From Osmia lignaria lignaria (Eukaryota; Arthropoda; Insecta; Hymenoptera; Megachilidae): a DNA stretch of 64,000 nt. Below the pieces are notes generated by a model, which worked only from the letters and a program-made list of their open reading frames with translations, was not told the DNA's origin and ran no database searches. Below, in pieces: positions 39,600 to 52,474 of the stretch. How positions within the stretch are numbered: the stretch's first letter is position 1; each line of letters begins with the position of its first letter. Location: the NCBI RefSeq assembly GCF_051020975.1, contig NW_027478165.1, positions 3,564,001-3,628,000 on the forward strand, in the 5' to 3' direction. Both the position numbers and the translations under genes were made by a program.

Positions 39600-42500
39600 T
39601 ACTTTTCATGTTCTATGATATTTTTCGATCAGAGGCGTAGTTCTCGAGATATATCAAGATATTTAAAAGTTCCGAAGCCGCACCAACATAATAGAGAAAC
39701 AGAAACACCGTGGCCCCTCTCTTTGAGATAACTCTGCACGATTGCGAGCTGGAAATGCCACTTCCAGTTTAGCTGTGCAGAAGAAGAACAACAAGAAGAA
39801 GAAATATCTCGAAATATGTCCGTCAGGCCCCTTCCCTTGAGATAAATCTGCAAATATCTCGGAAACGAAGCGAGCTACGGCAAAATGTTAAGAGACCTTT
39901 TTTGTAGAAAATTAGGTTTCCTACTTTTTATGTTCTATGATATTTTTTGATCAGATGCGTAGTTCTCGAGATATATCAAGATATTTAAAAGTTCCGAAGC
40001 CGCACCAACATAATAGAGATACAGAAACACCGTGGCCCCTTTCTTTGAGATAACTCTGCACTATTGCGCGCTGCAAATGCCACTTCCAGCTTAGCTGCGC
40101 AGAAGAAGAACAACAAGAAGAAGAAATATCTCGAAATATGTCCGTCAGGCCCCTTCCCTTGAGATAAATCTGCAAATATCTCGGAAACGAAGCGAGCTAT
40201 GGCAAAATGTTAAGAGACCTTTTTTGTAGAGAATTAAGTTTCCTACTTTTTATGTTCTATGATATTTTTTGATCAGATGCGTAGTTCTCGAGATATATCA
40301 AGATATTTAAAAGTTCCGAAGCCGCACCAACATAATAGAGATACAGAAACACCGTGGCCCCTTTCTTTGAGATAACTCTGCACTATTGCGCGCTGCAAAT
40401 GCCACTTCCAGCTTAGCTGCGCAGAAGAAGAACAACAAGAAGAAGAAATATCTCGAAATATGTCCGTCAGGCCCCTTCCCTTGAGATAAATCTGCAAATA
40501 TCTCGGAAACCAAGCGAGCTATGGCAAAATGTTTAGAGACCTTATTTGTAGAGAATTAAGTTTCCTACTTTTTATGTTCTACGATATTTTTTGATCAGAT
40601 GCGTAGTTCTCGAGATATATCAAGATATTTAAAAGTTCCGAAGCCGCACCAACATAATAGAGATACAGAAACACCGTGGCCCCTTTCTTTGAGATAACTC
40701 TGCACTATTGCGAGCTGCAAATGCCACTTCCAGCTTAGCTGTGCAGAAGAAGAACAACAAGAAGAAGAAATATCTCGAAATATGTCCGTCAGGGCCCTTC
40801 CCTTGAGATAAATCTGCAAATATCTCGGAAACGAAGCGAGCTATGGCAAAATGTTAAGAGACCTTTTTTGTAGAGAATTATGTTTCCTACAATTTACGTT
40901 CTCTGATATTTTTTGATCAGAAGCGTAGTTTTCGAGATATATCGAGATATTTAAAAGTTCCGAAGCCGCACCAACATAATAGAGATACAGAAACACCGTG
41001 GCCCCTTTCTTTGAGATAACTCTGCACTATTGCGACCTGTAAATGCCACTTCCAGCTTAGCGGTGCAGAAGAGGAACAACAAGAAGAAGAAATATCTCGG
41101 AATATGTCCGTCAGGCCCCTTCCCTTGAGCTAAATCTGCAAATATCTCGGAAACGATGCCAGCTATGGGAAAATGTTAAGAGACCTTTTTTGTAGAGAAT
41201 TAAGTTTCCTACTTTTTATGTTCTATGATATTTTTTGATGAGATGCGTAGTTCTCGAGATATATCAAGATATTTAAAAGCTCCGAAGCTGCACCAACATA
41301 ATAGAGGTACAGAAACACCGTGGCCCCTTTCTTTGAGATAACTCTGCACTATTGCGAGCTGCAAATGCCACTTCCAGCTTAGCTGTGCAGAAGAAGAACA
41401 ACAAGAAGAAGAAATATTTCGAAATATGTCCGTCAGGCCCCTTCCCTTGAGATAAATCTGCAAATATCTCGTAAACGAAGCGAGCTACGGCAAAATGTTA
41501 AGAGACATTTTTTGTAGAGAACTAAGTTTCCTACTTTTTATGTTCTATGATATTTTTTGATCAGATGCGTAGTTCTCGAGATATATCAAGATATTTAAAA
41601 GTTCCGAAGCCGCACCAACATAATAGAGATACAGAAACACCGTGGCCCCTTTCTTTGCGATAACTCTGCACTATTGCGAGCTGCAAATGCCACTTCCAGC
41701 TTAGCTGTGCAGAAGAAGAACAACAAGAAGAAGAAATATCTCGAAATATGTCCGTCAGGCCCCTTCCCTTGAGATAAATCTGCAAATATCTCGGAAACGA
41801 AGCGAGCTATGGCAAAATGTTAAGAGACCTTTTTTGTAGAGAATTAAGTTTCCTACTTTTTATGTTCTATGATATTTTTCGATCAGAGGCGTAGTTCTCG
41901 AGATATATCAAGATATTTAAAAGTTCCGAAGCCGCACCAACATAATAGAGATACAGAAACACCGTGGCCCCTCTCTTTGAGATAACTCTGCACGATTGCG
42001 AGCTGGAAATGCCACTTCCAGTTTAGCTGTGCAGAAGAAGAACAACAAGAAGAAGAAATATCTCGAAATATGTCCGTCAGGCCCCTTCCCTTGAGATAAA
42101 TCTGCAAATATCTCGGAAACGAACCGAGCTACGGCAAAATGTTAAGAGACCTTTTTTGTAGAAAATTAGGTTTCCTACTATTTATGTTCTACGATATTTT
42201 TTGATCAGATGCGTAGTTCTCGAGATATATCGAGATATTTAAAAGTTCTGAAGCCGCACCAACATAATAGAGATACAGAAACACCGTGGCCCCTCTCTTT
42301 GAGATAACTCTGCACGATTGCGAGCTGGAAATGCCACTTCCAGTTTAGCTGTGCAGAAGAAGAACAACAAGAAGAAGAAATATTTCGAAATATGTCCGTC
42401 AGGCCCCTTCCCTTGAGATAAATCTGCAAATATCTCGGAAACGAAGCGAGCTACGGCAAAATGTTAAGAGACCTTTTTTGTAGAAAATTAGGTTTCCTAC

Positions 42501-43141
42501 TTTTTATGTTCTGTGATATTTTTTGATCAGATGCGTAGTTCTCGAGATATATCAAGATATTTAAAAGTTCCGAAGCCGCACCAACATAATAGAGATACAG
42601 AAACACCGTGGCCCCTCTCTTTGAGATAACTCTGCATGATTGCGAGCTGGAAATGCCACTTCCAGTTTAGCTGTGCAGAAGAAGAACAACAAGAAGAAGA
42701 AATATCTCGAAATATGTCCGTCAGGACCCTTCCCTTGAGATAAATCTGCAAATATCTCGGAAACGAAGCGAGCTATTGCAAAACGTTAAAAGACCTTTTT
42801 TGTAGAGAATTAAGTTTCCTACTTTTTATGTTCTATGATATTTTTTGATCAGATGCGTAGTTCTCGAGATATATCAAGATATTTAAAAGCTCCGAAGCTG
42901 CACCAACATAATAGAGGTACAGAAACACCGTGGCCCCTTTCTTTGAGATAACTCTGCACTATTGCGAGCTGCAAATGCCACTTCCAGCTTAGCTGTGCAG
43001 AAGAAGAACAACAAGAAGAAGAAATATCTCGAAATATGTCCGTCAGGCCCCTTCCCTTGAGATAAATCTGCAAATATCTCGGAAACGAAGCGAGCTATGG
43101 CAAAATGTTAAGAGACCTTTTTTGTAGAGAATTATGTTTCC

Positions 43142-43462
43142 TACAATTTACGTTCTCTGATATTTTTTGATCAGAAGCGTAGTTTCGAGATATATCGAGA
43201 TATTTAAAAGTTCCGAAGCCGCACCAACATAATAGAGATACAGAAACACCGTGGCCCCTTTCTTTGAGATAACTCTGCACTATTGCGACCTGTAAATGCC
43301 ACTTCCAGCTTAGCGGTGCAGAAGAGGAACAACAAGAAGAAGAAATATCTCGGAATATGTCCGTCAGGCCCCTTCCCTTGAGCTAAATCTGCAAATATCT
43401 CGGAAACGATGCCAGCTATGGGAAAATGTTAAGAGACCTTTTTTGTAGAGAATTAAGTTTCC
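43142..43462. repeat. A monomer with 1-bp deletion (321 bp)
   Basis: The class I gtagttttcgag reads gtagtttcgag near 43,182. The other A monomers of the seven-monomer repeat keep four Ts, so the loss came after amplification of the unit. Confidence 0.9.
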
Positions 43463-43784
43463 TACTTTTTATGTTCTATGATATTTTTTGATCAGATGCG
43501 TAGTTCTCGAGATATATCAAGATATTTAAAAGCTCCGAAGCTGCACCAACATAATAGAGATACAGAAACACCGTGGCCCCTTTCTTTGCGATAACTCTGC
43601 ACTATTGCGAGCTGCAAATGCCACTTCCAGCTTAGCTGTGCAGAAGAAGAACAACAAGAAGAAGAAATATCTCGAAATATGTCCGTCAGGCCCCTTCCCT
43701 TGAGATAAATCTGCAAATATCTCGGAAACGAAGCGAGCTATGGCAAAATGTTAAGAGACCTTTTTTGTAGAGAATTAAGTTTCC
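43463..43784. repeat. Fused B/C monomer in unit 2 of the seven-monomer repeat
   Basis: The left part matches B (aaaagctccgaagctgcacc). From agatac onward it matches C (tttgcgataac, a normal tail and ttaagtttcc leading to the next monomer). The switch lies in the roughly 16 bp between 43,542 and 43,558. Exactly one monomer length is missing compared with units 1 and 3, and the reading register is kept. This is what a homologous unequal exchange between neighbouring B and C monomers would leave. Confidence 0.85.
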
Positions 43785-46700
43785 TACTTTTTATGTTCTA
43801 TGATATTTTTCGATCAGAGGCGTAGTTCTCGAGATATATCAAGATATTTAAAAGTTCCGAAGCCGCACCAACATAATAGAGATACAGAAACACCGTGGCC
43901 CCTCTCTTTGAGATAACTCTGCACGATTGCGAGCTGGAAATGCCACTTCCAGTTTAGCTGTGCAGAAGAAGAACAACAAGAAGAAGAAATATCTCGAAAT
44001 ATGTCCGTCAGGCCCCTTCCCTTGAGATAAATCTGCAAATATCTCGGAAACGAACCGAGCTACGGCAAAATGTTAAGAGACCTTTTTTGTAGAAAATTAG
44101 GTTTCCTACTATTTATGTTCTACGATATTTTTTGATCAGATGCGTAGTTCTCGAGATATATCGAGATATTTAAAAGTTCTGAAGCCGCACCAACATAATA
44201 GAGATACAGAAACACCGTGGCCCCTCTCTTTGAGATAACTCTGCACGATTGCGAGCTGGAAATGCCACTTCCAGTTTAGCTGTGCAGAAGAAGAACAACA
44301 AGAAGAAGAAATATTTCGAAATATGTCCGTCAGGCCCCTTCCCTTGAGATAAATCTGCAAATATCTCGGAAACGAAGCGAGCTACGGCAAAATGTGAAGA
44401 GACCTTTTTTGTAGAAAATTAGGTTTCCTACTTTTTATGTTCTGTGATATTTTTTGATCAGATGCGTAGTTCTCGAGATATATCAAGATATTTAAAAGTT
44501 CCGAAGCCGCACCAACATAATAGAGATACAGAAACACCGTGGCCCCTCTCTTTGAGATAACTCTGCATGATTGCGAGCTGGAAATGCCACTTCCAGTTTA
44601 GCTGTGCAGAAGAAGAACAACAAGAAGAAGAAATATCTCGAAATATGTCCGTCAGGACCCTTCCCTTGAGATAAATCTGCAAATATCTCGGAAACGAAGC
44701 GAGCTATTGCAAAACGTTAAAAGACCTTTTTTGTAGAGAATTAAGTTTCCTACTTTTTATGTTCTATGATATTTTTTGATCAGATGCGTAGTTCTCGAGA
44801 TATATCAAGATATTTAAAAGCTCCGAAGCTGCACCAACATAATAGAGGTACAGAAACACCGTGGCCCCTTTCTTTGAGATAACTCTGCACTATTGCGAGC
44901 TGCAAATGCCACTTCCAGCTTAGCTGTGCAGAAGAAGAACAACAAGAAGAAGAAATATCTCGAAATATGTCCGTCAGGCCCCTTCCCTTGAGATAAATCT
45001 GCAAATATCTCGGAAACGAAGCGAGCTATGGCAAAATGTTAAGAGACCTTTTTTGTAGAGAATTATGTTTCCTACAATTTACGTTCTCTGATATTTTTTG
45101 ATCAGAAGCGTAGTTTTCGAGATATATCGAGATATTTAAAAGTTCCGAAGCCGCACCAACATAATAGAGATACAGAAACACCGTGGCCCCTTTCTTTGAG
45201 ATAACTCTGCACTATTGCGACCTGTAAATGCCACTTCCAGCTTAGCGGTGCAGAAGAGGAACAACAAGAAGAAGAAATATCTCGGAATATGTCCGTCAGG
45301 CCCCTTCCCTTGAGCTAAATCTGCAAATATCTCGGAAACGATGCCAGCTATGGGAAAATGTTAAGAGACCTTTTTTGTTGAGAATTAAGTTTCCTACTTT
45401 TTATGTTCTATGATATTTTTTGATCAGATGCGTAGTTCTCGAGATATATCAAGATATTTAAAAGCTCCGAAGCTGCACCAACATAATAGAGGTACAGAAA
45501 CACCGTGGCCCCTTTCTTTGAGATAACTCTGCACTATTGCGAGCTGCAAATGCCACTTCCAGCTTAGCTGTGCAGAAGAAGAACAACAAGAAGAAGAAAT
45601 ATTTCGAAATATGTCCGTCAGGCCCCTTCCCTTGAGATAAATCTGCAAATATCTCGTAAATGAAGCGAGCTACGGCAAAATGTTAAGAGACCTTTTTTGT
45701 AGAGAATTAAGTTTCCTACTTTTTATGTTCTATGATATTTTTTGATCAGATGCGTAGTTCTCGAGATATATCAAGATATTTAAAAGTTCCGAAGCCGCAC
45801 CAACATAATAGAGATACAGAAACACCGTGGCCCCTTTCTTTGCGATAACTCTGCACTATTGCGAGCTGCAAATGCCACTTCCAGCTTAGCTGTGCAGAAG
45901 AAGAACAACAAGAAGAAGAAATATCTCGAAATATGTCCGTCAGGCCCCTTCCCTTGAGATAAATCTGCAAATATCTCGGAAACGAAGCGAGCTATGGCAA
46001 AATGTTAAGAGACCTTTTTTGTAGAGAATTAAGTTTCCTACTTTTTATGTTCTATGATATTTTTCGATCAGAGGCGTAGTTCTCGAGATATATCAAGATA
46101 TTTAAAAGTTCCGAAGCCGCACCAACATAATAGAGATACAGAAACACCGTGGCCCCTCTCTTTGAGATAACTCTGCACGATTGCGAGCTGGAAATGCCAC
46201 TTCCAGTTTAGCTGTGCAGAAGAAGAACAACAAGAAGAAGAAATATCTCGAAATATGTCCGTCAGGCCCCTTCCCTTGAGATAAATCTGCAAATATCTCG
46301 GAAACGAACCGAGCTACGGCAAAATGTTAAGAGACCTTTTTTGTAGAAAATTAGGTTTCCTACTATTTATGTTCTACGATATTTTTTGATCAGATGCGTA
46401 GTTCTCGAGATATATCGAGATATTTAAAAGTTCTGAAGCCGCACCAACATAATAGAGATACAGAAACACCGTGGCCCCTCTCTTTGAGATAACTCTGCAC
46501 GATTGCGAGCTGGAAATGCCACTTCCAGTTTAGCTGTGCAGAAGAAGAACAACAAGAAGAAGAAATATTTCGAAATATGTCCGTCAGGCCCCTTCCCTTG
46601 AGATAAATCTGCAAATATCTCGGAAACGAAGCGAGCTACGGCAAAATGTTAAGAGACCTTTTTTGTAGAAAATTAGGTTTCCTACTTTTTATGTTCTGTG

Positions 46701-47326
46701 ATATTTTTTGATCAGATGCGTAGTTCTCGAGATATATCAAGATATTTAAAAGTTCCGAAGCCGCACCAACATAATAGAGATACAGAAACACCGTGGCCCC
46801 TCTCTTTGAGATAACTCTGCATGATTGCGAGCTGGAAATGCCACTTCCAGTTTAGCTGTGCAGAAGAAGAACAACAAGAAGAAGAAATATCTCGAAATAT
46901 GTCCGTCAGGACCCTTCCCTTGAGATAAATCTGCAAATATCTCGGAAACGAAGCGAGCTATTGCAAAACGTTAAAAGACCTTTTTTGTAGAGAATTAAGT
47001 TTCCTACTTTTTATGTTCTATGATATTTTTTGATCAGATGCGTAGTTCTCGAGATATATCAAGATATTTAAAAGCTCCGAAGCTGCACCAACATAATAGA
47101 GGTACAGAAACACCGTGGCCCCTTTCTTTGAGATAACTCTGCACTATTGCGAGCTGCAAATGCCACTTCCAGCTTAGCTGTGCAGAAGAAGAACAACAAG
47201 AAGAAGAAATATCTGGAAATATGTCCGTCAGGCCCCTTCCCTTGAGATAAATCTGCAAATATCTCGGAAACGAAGCGAGCTACGGCAAAATGTTAAGAGA
47301 CTTTTTTTGTAGAGAATTAAGTTTCC

Positions 47327-47646
47327 TACTTTTTATGTTCTATGATATTTTTCGATCAGAGGCGTAGTTCTCCAGATATATCAAGATATTTAAAAGTTCC
47401 GAAGCCGCACCAACATAATAGATACAGAAACACCGTGGCCCCTCTCTTTGAGATAACTCTGCATGATTGCGAGCTGGAAATGCCACTTCCAGTTTAGCTG
47501 TGCAGAAGAAGAACAACAAGAAGAAGAAATATCTCGAAATATGTCGGTCAGGACCCTTCCCTTGAGATAAATCTGCAAATATCTCGGAAACGAAGCGAGC
47601 TATTGCAAAACGTTAAAAGACCTTTTTTGTAGAGAATTAAGTTTCC
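47327..47646. repeat. F-lineage monomer with 2-bp deletion, copy 3 (320 bp)
   Basis: The deletion is near 47,420. This copy has a D-type head (ttcgatcagaggcg) and the private variants ctccagatat and gtcggtcagg. It occupies the place where unit 3 of the seven-monomer repeat would continue with an A monomer. Confidence 0.9.
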
Positions 47647-49578
47647 TACTTTTTATGTTCTATGATATTTTTTGATCAGATGCGTAGTTCTCGAGATATA
47701 TCAAGATATTTAAAAGCTCCGAAGCTGCACCAACATAATAGAGGTACAGAAACACCGTGGCCCCTTTCTTTGAGATAACTCTGCACTATTGCGAGCTGCA
47801 AATGCCACTTCCAGCTTAGCTGTGCAGAAGAAGAACAACAAGAAGAAGAAATATCTCGAAATATGTCCGTCAGGCCCCTTCCCTTGAGATAAATCTGCAA
47901 ATATCTCGGAAACGAAGCGAGCTATGGCAAAATGTTAAGAGACCTTTTTTGTAGAGAATTATGTTTCCTACAATTTACGTTCTCTGATATTTTTTGATCA
48001 GATGCGTAGTTCTCGAGATATATCCTGATATTTAAAAGTTCCGAAGCGGCACCAACATAATAGAGATACAGAAACACCGTGGCCCCTTTCTTTGAGGTAA
48101 CTCTGCACTATTGCGAGCTGCAAATGCCACTTCCAGCTTAGCTGTGCAGAAGAAGAACAACAAGAAGAAGGAATATCTCGAAATATGTCCGTCAGGCCCC
48201 TTCCCTTGAGATAAATCTGCAAATATCTCGGAAACCAAGCGAGCTATGGCAAAATGTTTAGAGACCTTATTTGTAGAGAATTAAGTTTCCTACTTTTTAT
48301 GTTCTACGATATTTTTTGATCAGATGCGTAGTTCTCGAGATATATCAAGATATTTAAAAGTTCCGAAGCCGCACCAACATAATAGAGATACAGAAACACC
48401 GTGGCCCCTTTCTTTGAGATAACTCTGCACTATTGCGAGCTGCAAATGCCACTTCCAGCTTAGCTGTGCAGAAGAAGAACAACAAGAAGAAGAAATATCT
48501 CGAAATATGTCCGTCAGGCCCCTTCCCTTGAGATAAATCTGCAAATATCTCGGAAACGAAGCGAGCTATGGCAAAATGTTAAGAGACCTTTTTTGTAGAG
48601 AATTAAGTTTCCTACTTTTTATGTTCTATGATATTTTTCGATCAGAGGCGTAGTTCTCGAGATATATCAAGATATTTAAAAGTTCCGAAGCTGCACCAAC
48701 ATAATAGAGGTACAGAAACACCGTGGCCCCTTTCTTTGAGATAACTCTGCACTATAGCGAGCTGCCAATGCCACTTCCAGCTTAGCTGTGCAGAAGAAGA
48801 ACAACAAGAATAAGAAATATTTCGAAATATGTCCGTCAGGCCCCTTCCCTTGAGATAAATCTGCAAATATCTCGGAAACGAAGCGAGCTACGGCAAAATG
48901 TTAAGAGACCTTTTTTGTAGAAAATTAGGTTTCCTACTTTTTATGTTCTATGATATTTTTTGATCAGATGCGTAGTTCTCGAGATATATCAAGATATTTA
49001 AAGGTTCCGAAGCCGCACCAACATAATAGAGATACAGAAACACCGTGGCCCCTTTCTTTGCGATAACTCTGCACTATTGCGAGCTGCAAATGCCACTTCC
49101 AGCTTAGCTGTGCAGAAGAAGAACAACAAGAAGAAGAAATATCTCGAAATATGTCCGTCAGGCCCCTTCCCTTGAGATAAATCTGCAAATATCTCGGAAA
49201 CGATGCCAGTTATGGGAAAATGTTAAGAGACCTTTTTTGTAGAGAATTAAGTTTCCTACTTTTTATGTTCTATGATATTTTTTGATCAGATGCGTAGTTC
49301 TCGAGATATATCAAGATATTTAAAAGTTCCGAAGCCGCACCAACATAATAGAGATACAGAAACACCGTGGCCCGTTTCTTTGAGATAACTCTGCACTATT
49401 GCGCGCTGCAAATGCCACTTCCAGCTTAGCTGTGCAGAAGAAGAACAACAAGAAGAAGAAATATCTCGAAATATGTCCGTCAGGCCCCTTCCCTTGAGAT
49501 AAATCTGCAAATATCTCGGAAACGAAGCGAGCTATGGCAAAATGTTAAGAGACCTTTTTTGTAGAGAATTAAGTTTCC

Positions 49579-49898
49579 TACTTTTTATGTTCTATGATAT
49601 TTTTCGATCAGAGGCGTAGTTCTCGGGATATATCAAGATATTTAAAAGTTCCGAAGCCGCACCAACATAATAGATACAGAAACACCGTGGCCCCTCTCTT
49701 TGAGATAACTCTGCATGATTGCGAGCTGGAAATGCCACTTCCAGTTTAGCTGTGCAGAAGAAGAACAACAAGAAGAAGAAATATCTCGAAATATGTCCGT
49801 CAGGACCCTTCCCTTGAGATAAATCTGCAAATATCTCGGAAACGAAGCGAGCTATTGCAAAACGTTAAAAGACCTTTTTTGTAGAGAATTAAGTTTTC
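49579..49898. repeat. F-lineage monomer with 2-bp deletion, copy 4 (320 bp)
   Basis: The deletion is near 49,671. It has a D-type head and tctcgggatat, which it shares only with the copy at 53,763, its thirteen-monomer partner. Confidence 0.9.
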
Positions 49899-50542
49899 TA
49901 CTTTTTATGTTCTATGATATTTTTTGATCAGATGCGTAGTTCTCGAGATATATCAAGATATTTAAAAGCTCCGAAGCTGCACCAACATAATAGAGATACA
50001 GAAACACCGTGGCCCCTCTCTTTGAGATAACTCTGCACGATTGCGAGCTGGAAATGCCACTTCCAGTTTAGCTGTGCAGAAGAAGAACAACAAGAAGAAG
50101 AAATATCTCGAAATATGTCCGTCAGGCCCCTTCCCTTGAGATAAATCTGCAAATATCTCGGAAACGAACCGAGCTACGGCAAAATGTTAAGAGACCTTTT
50201 TTGTAGAAAATTAGGTTTCCTACTATTTATGTTCTACGATATTTTTTGATCAGATGCGTAGTTCTCGAGATATATCGAGATATTTAAAAGTTCTGAAGCC
50301 GCACCAACATAATAGAGATACAGAAACACCGTGGCCCCTCTCTTTGAGATAACTCTGCACGATTGCGAGCTGGAAATGCCACTTCCAGTTTAGCTGTGCA
50401 GAAGAAGAACAACAAGAAGAAGAAATATTTCGAAATATGTCCGTCAGGCCCCTTCCCTTGAGATAAATCTGCAAATATCTCGGAAACGAAGCGAGCTACG
50501 GCAAAATGTTAAGAGACCTTTTTTGTAGAAAATTAGGTTTCC

Positions 50543-52474
50543 TACTTTTTATGTTCTGTGATATTTTTTGATCAGATGCGTAGTTCTCGAGATATATCAA
50601 GATATTTAAAAGTTCCGAAGCCGCACCAACATAATAGAGATACAGAAACACCGTGGCCCCTCTCTTTGAGATAACTCTGCATGATTGCGAGCTGGAAATG
50701 CCACTTCCAGTTTAGCTGTGCAGAAGAAGAACAACAAGAAGAAGAAATATCTCGAAATATGTCCGTCAGGACCCTTCCCTTGAGATAAATCTGCAAATAT
50801 CTCGGAAACGAAGCGAGCTATTGCAAAACGTTAAAAGACCTTTTTTGTAGAGAATTAAGTTTCCTACTTTTTATGTTCTATGATATTTTTTGATCAGATG
50901 CGTAGTTCTCGAGATATATCAAGATATTTAAAAGCTCCGAAGCTGCACCAACATAATAGAGGTACAGAAACACCGTGGCCCCTTTCTTTGAGATAACTCT
51001 GCACTATTGCGAGCTGCAAATGCCACTTCCAGCTTAGCTGTGCAGAAGAAGAACAACAAGAAGAAGAAATATCTCGAAATATGTCCGTCAGGCCCCTTCC
51101 CTTGAGATAAATCTGCAAATATCTCGGAAACGAAGCGAGCTATGGCAAAATGTTAAGAGACCTTTTTTGTAGAGAATTATGTTTCCTACAATTTACGTTC
51201 TCTGATATTTTTTGATCAGATGCGTAGTTCTCGAGATATATCCTGATATTTAAAAGTTCCGAAGCGGCACCAACATAATAGAGATACAGAAACACCGTGG
51301 CCCGTTTCTTTGAGGTAACTCTGCACTATTGCGAGCTGCAAATGCCACTTCCAGCTTAGCTGTGCAGAAGAAGAACAACAAGAAGAAGGAATATCTCGAA
51401 ATATGTCCGTCAGGCCCCTTCCCTTGAGATAAATCTGCAAATATCTCGGAAACCAAGCGAGCTATGGCAAAATGTTTAGAGACCTTATTTGTAGAGAATT
51501 AAGTTTCCTACTTTTTATGTTCTACGATATTTTTTGATCAGATGCGTAGTTCTCGAGATATATCAAGATATTTAAAAGTTCCGAAGCCGCACCAACATAA
51601 TAGAGATACAGAAACACCGTGGCCCCTCTCTTTGAGATAACTCTGCATGATTGCGAGCTGGAAATGCCACTTCCAGTTTAGCTGTGCAGAAGAAGAACAA
51701 CAAGAAGAAGAAATATCTCGAAATATGTCCGTCTGGACCCTTCCCTTGAGATAAATCTGCAAATATCTCGGAAACGAAGCGAGCTATTGCAAAACGTTAA
51801 AAGACCTTTTTTGTAGAGAATTAAGTTTCCTACTTTTTATGTTCTATGATATTTTTTGATCAGATGCGTAGTTCTCGAGATATATCAAGATATTTAAAAG
51901 CTCCGAAGCTGCACCAACATAATAGAGGTACAGAAACACCGTGGCCCCTTTCTTTGAGATAACTCTGCACTATTGCGAGCTGCAAATGCCACTTCCAGCT
52001 TAGCTGTGCAGAAGAAGAACAACAAGAAGAAGAAATATCTCGAAATATGTCCGTCAGGCCCCTTCCCTTGAGATAAATCTGCAAATATCTCGGAAACGAA
52101 GCGAGCTATGGCAAAATGTTAAGAGACCTTTTTTGTAGAGAATTATGTTTCCTACAATTTACGTTCTCTGATATTTTTTGATCAGATGCGTAGTTCTCGA
52201 GATATATCCTGATATTTAAAAGTTCCGAAGCGGCACCAACATAATAGAGATACAGAAACACCGTGGCCCGTTTCTTTGAGGTAACTCTGCACTATTGCGA
52301 GCTGCAAATGCCACTTCCAGCTTAGCTGTGCAGAAGAAGAATAACAAGAAGAAGGAATATCTCGAAATATGTCCGTCAGGCCCCTTCCCTTGAGATAAAT
52401 CTGCAAATATCTCGGAAACCAAGCGAGCTATGGCAAAATGTTTAGAGACCTTATTTGTAGAGAATTAAGTTTCC
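50543..52474. repeat. Three-monomer tandem duplication F-G-X (966 bp)
   Basis: Monomers 158-160 are directly followed by the matching 161-163. F has gcatgattgc and agctattgc. G has aagctgcacc and aggtac. X has a class I A head (acgttctctg) joined to atcctgatattt and cccgtttctttgagg. The X copies share cccgtttcttt, which the X at 47,969 lacks. This small duplication therefore happened after the F-G-X order already existed, and it lies within the span of the thirteen-monomer duplication. Confidence 0.9.

Larger units (their letters stand above)
20284..40887. repeat. Domain 2: A-type class I and A-B-C higher-order units (monomers 64-127)
   Basis: Class I is represented here by a derived type A with acgttctctg, gcgacctgc and usually gaagaggaac, ctcggaatatg, gagctaaatc and cgatgccagc. 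It alternates with B (aaaagctccgaagctgcacc, aggtac, gaaggaatatc) and C (gcgcgctgc, agctgcgcag). A further type, L, has gatatttcttgatc, gagacatatc, accgcggcc and gcgcgcagc, and recurs at 20,606, 26,078, 27,366, 31,550 and 35,414. The tail variants agctacggc and gaaaattagg become frequent. Types are arranged in three-, four- and seventeen-monomer copies. The right limit is approximate because monomers of the domain 3 type, such as the D monomer at 39,600, already appear near it. Confidence 0.75.
40888..47326. repeat. Seven-monomer higher-order repeat A-B-C-D-E-F-G, three units (7, 6 and 7 monomers)
   Basis: Unit 1 is 40,888-43,141, unit 2 is 43,142-45,072 and unit 3 is 45,073-47,326. A has ctgtaaatgcc and tagcggtgcag. 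B has aagctgcacc, aggtac and gaaatatttcg. C has tttgcgataac. D has ttcgatcagaggcg, gctggaaatg and gaaccgagc. E has aagttctgaagcc with ctactatttatg. F has ttctgtgatatt, gcatgattgc, caggaccc and agctattgc. G has aagctgcacc and aggtac with a normal tail. The A marker tagcggtgcag lies at about 41,059, 43,312 and 45,244 (steps 2253 and 1932). Unit 2 has one fused B/C monomer, so it has six. A partial D-E-F-G run returns at 49,899-51,186. Confidence 0.93.
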
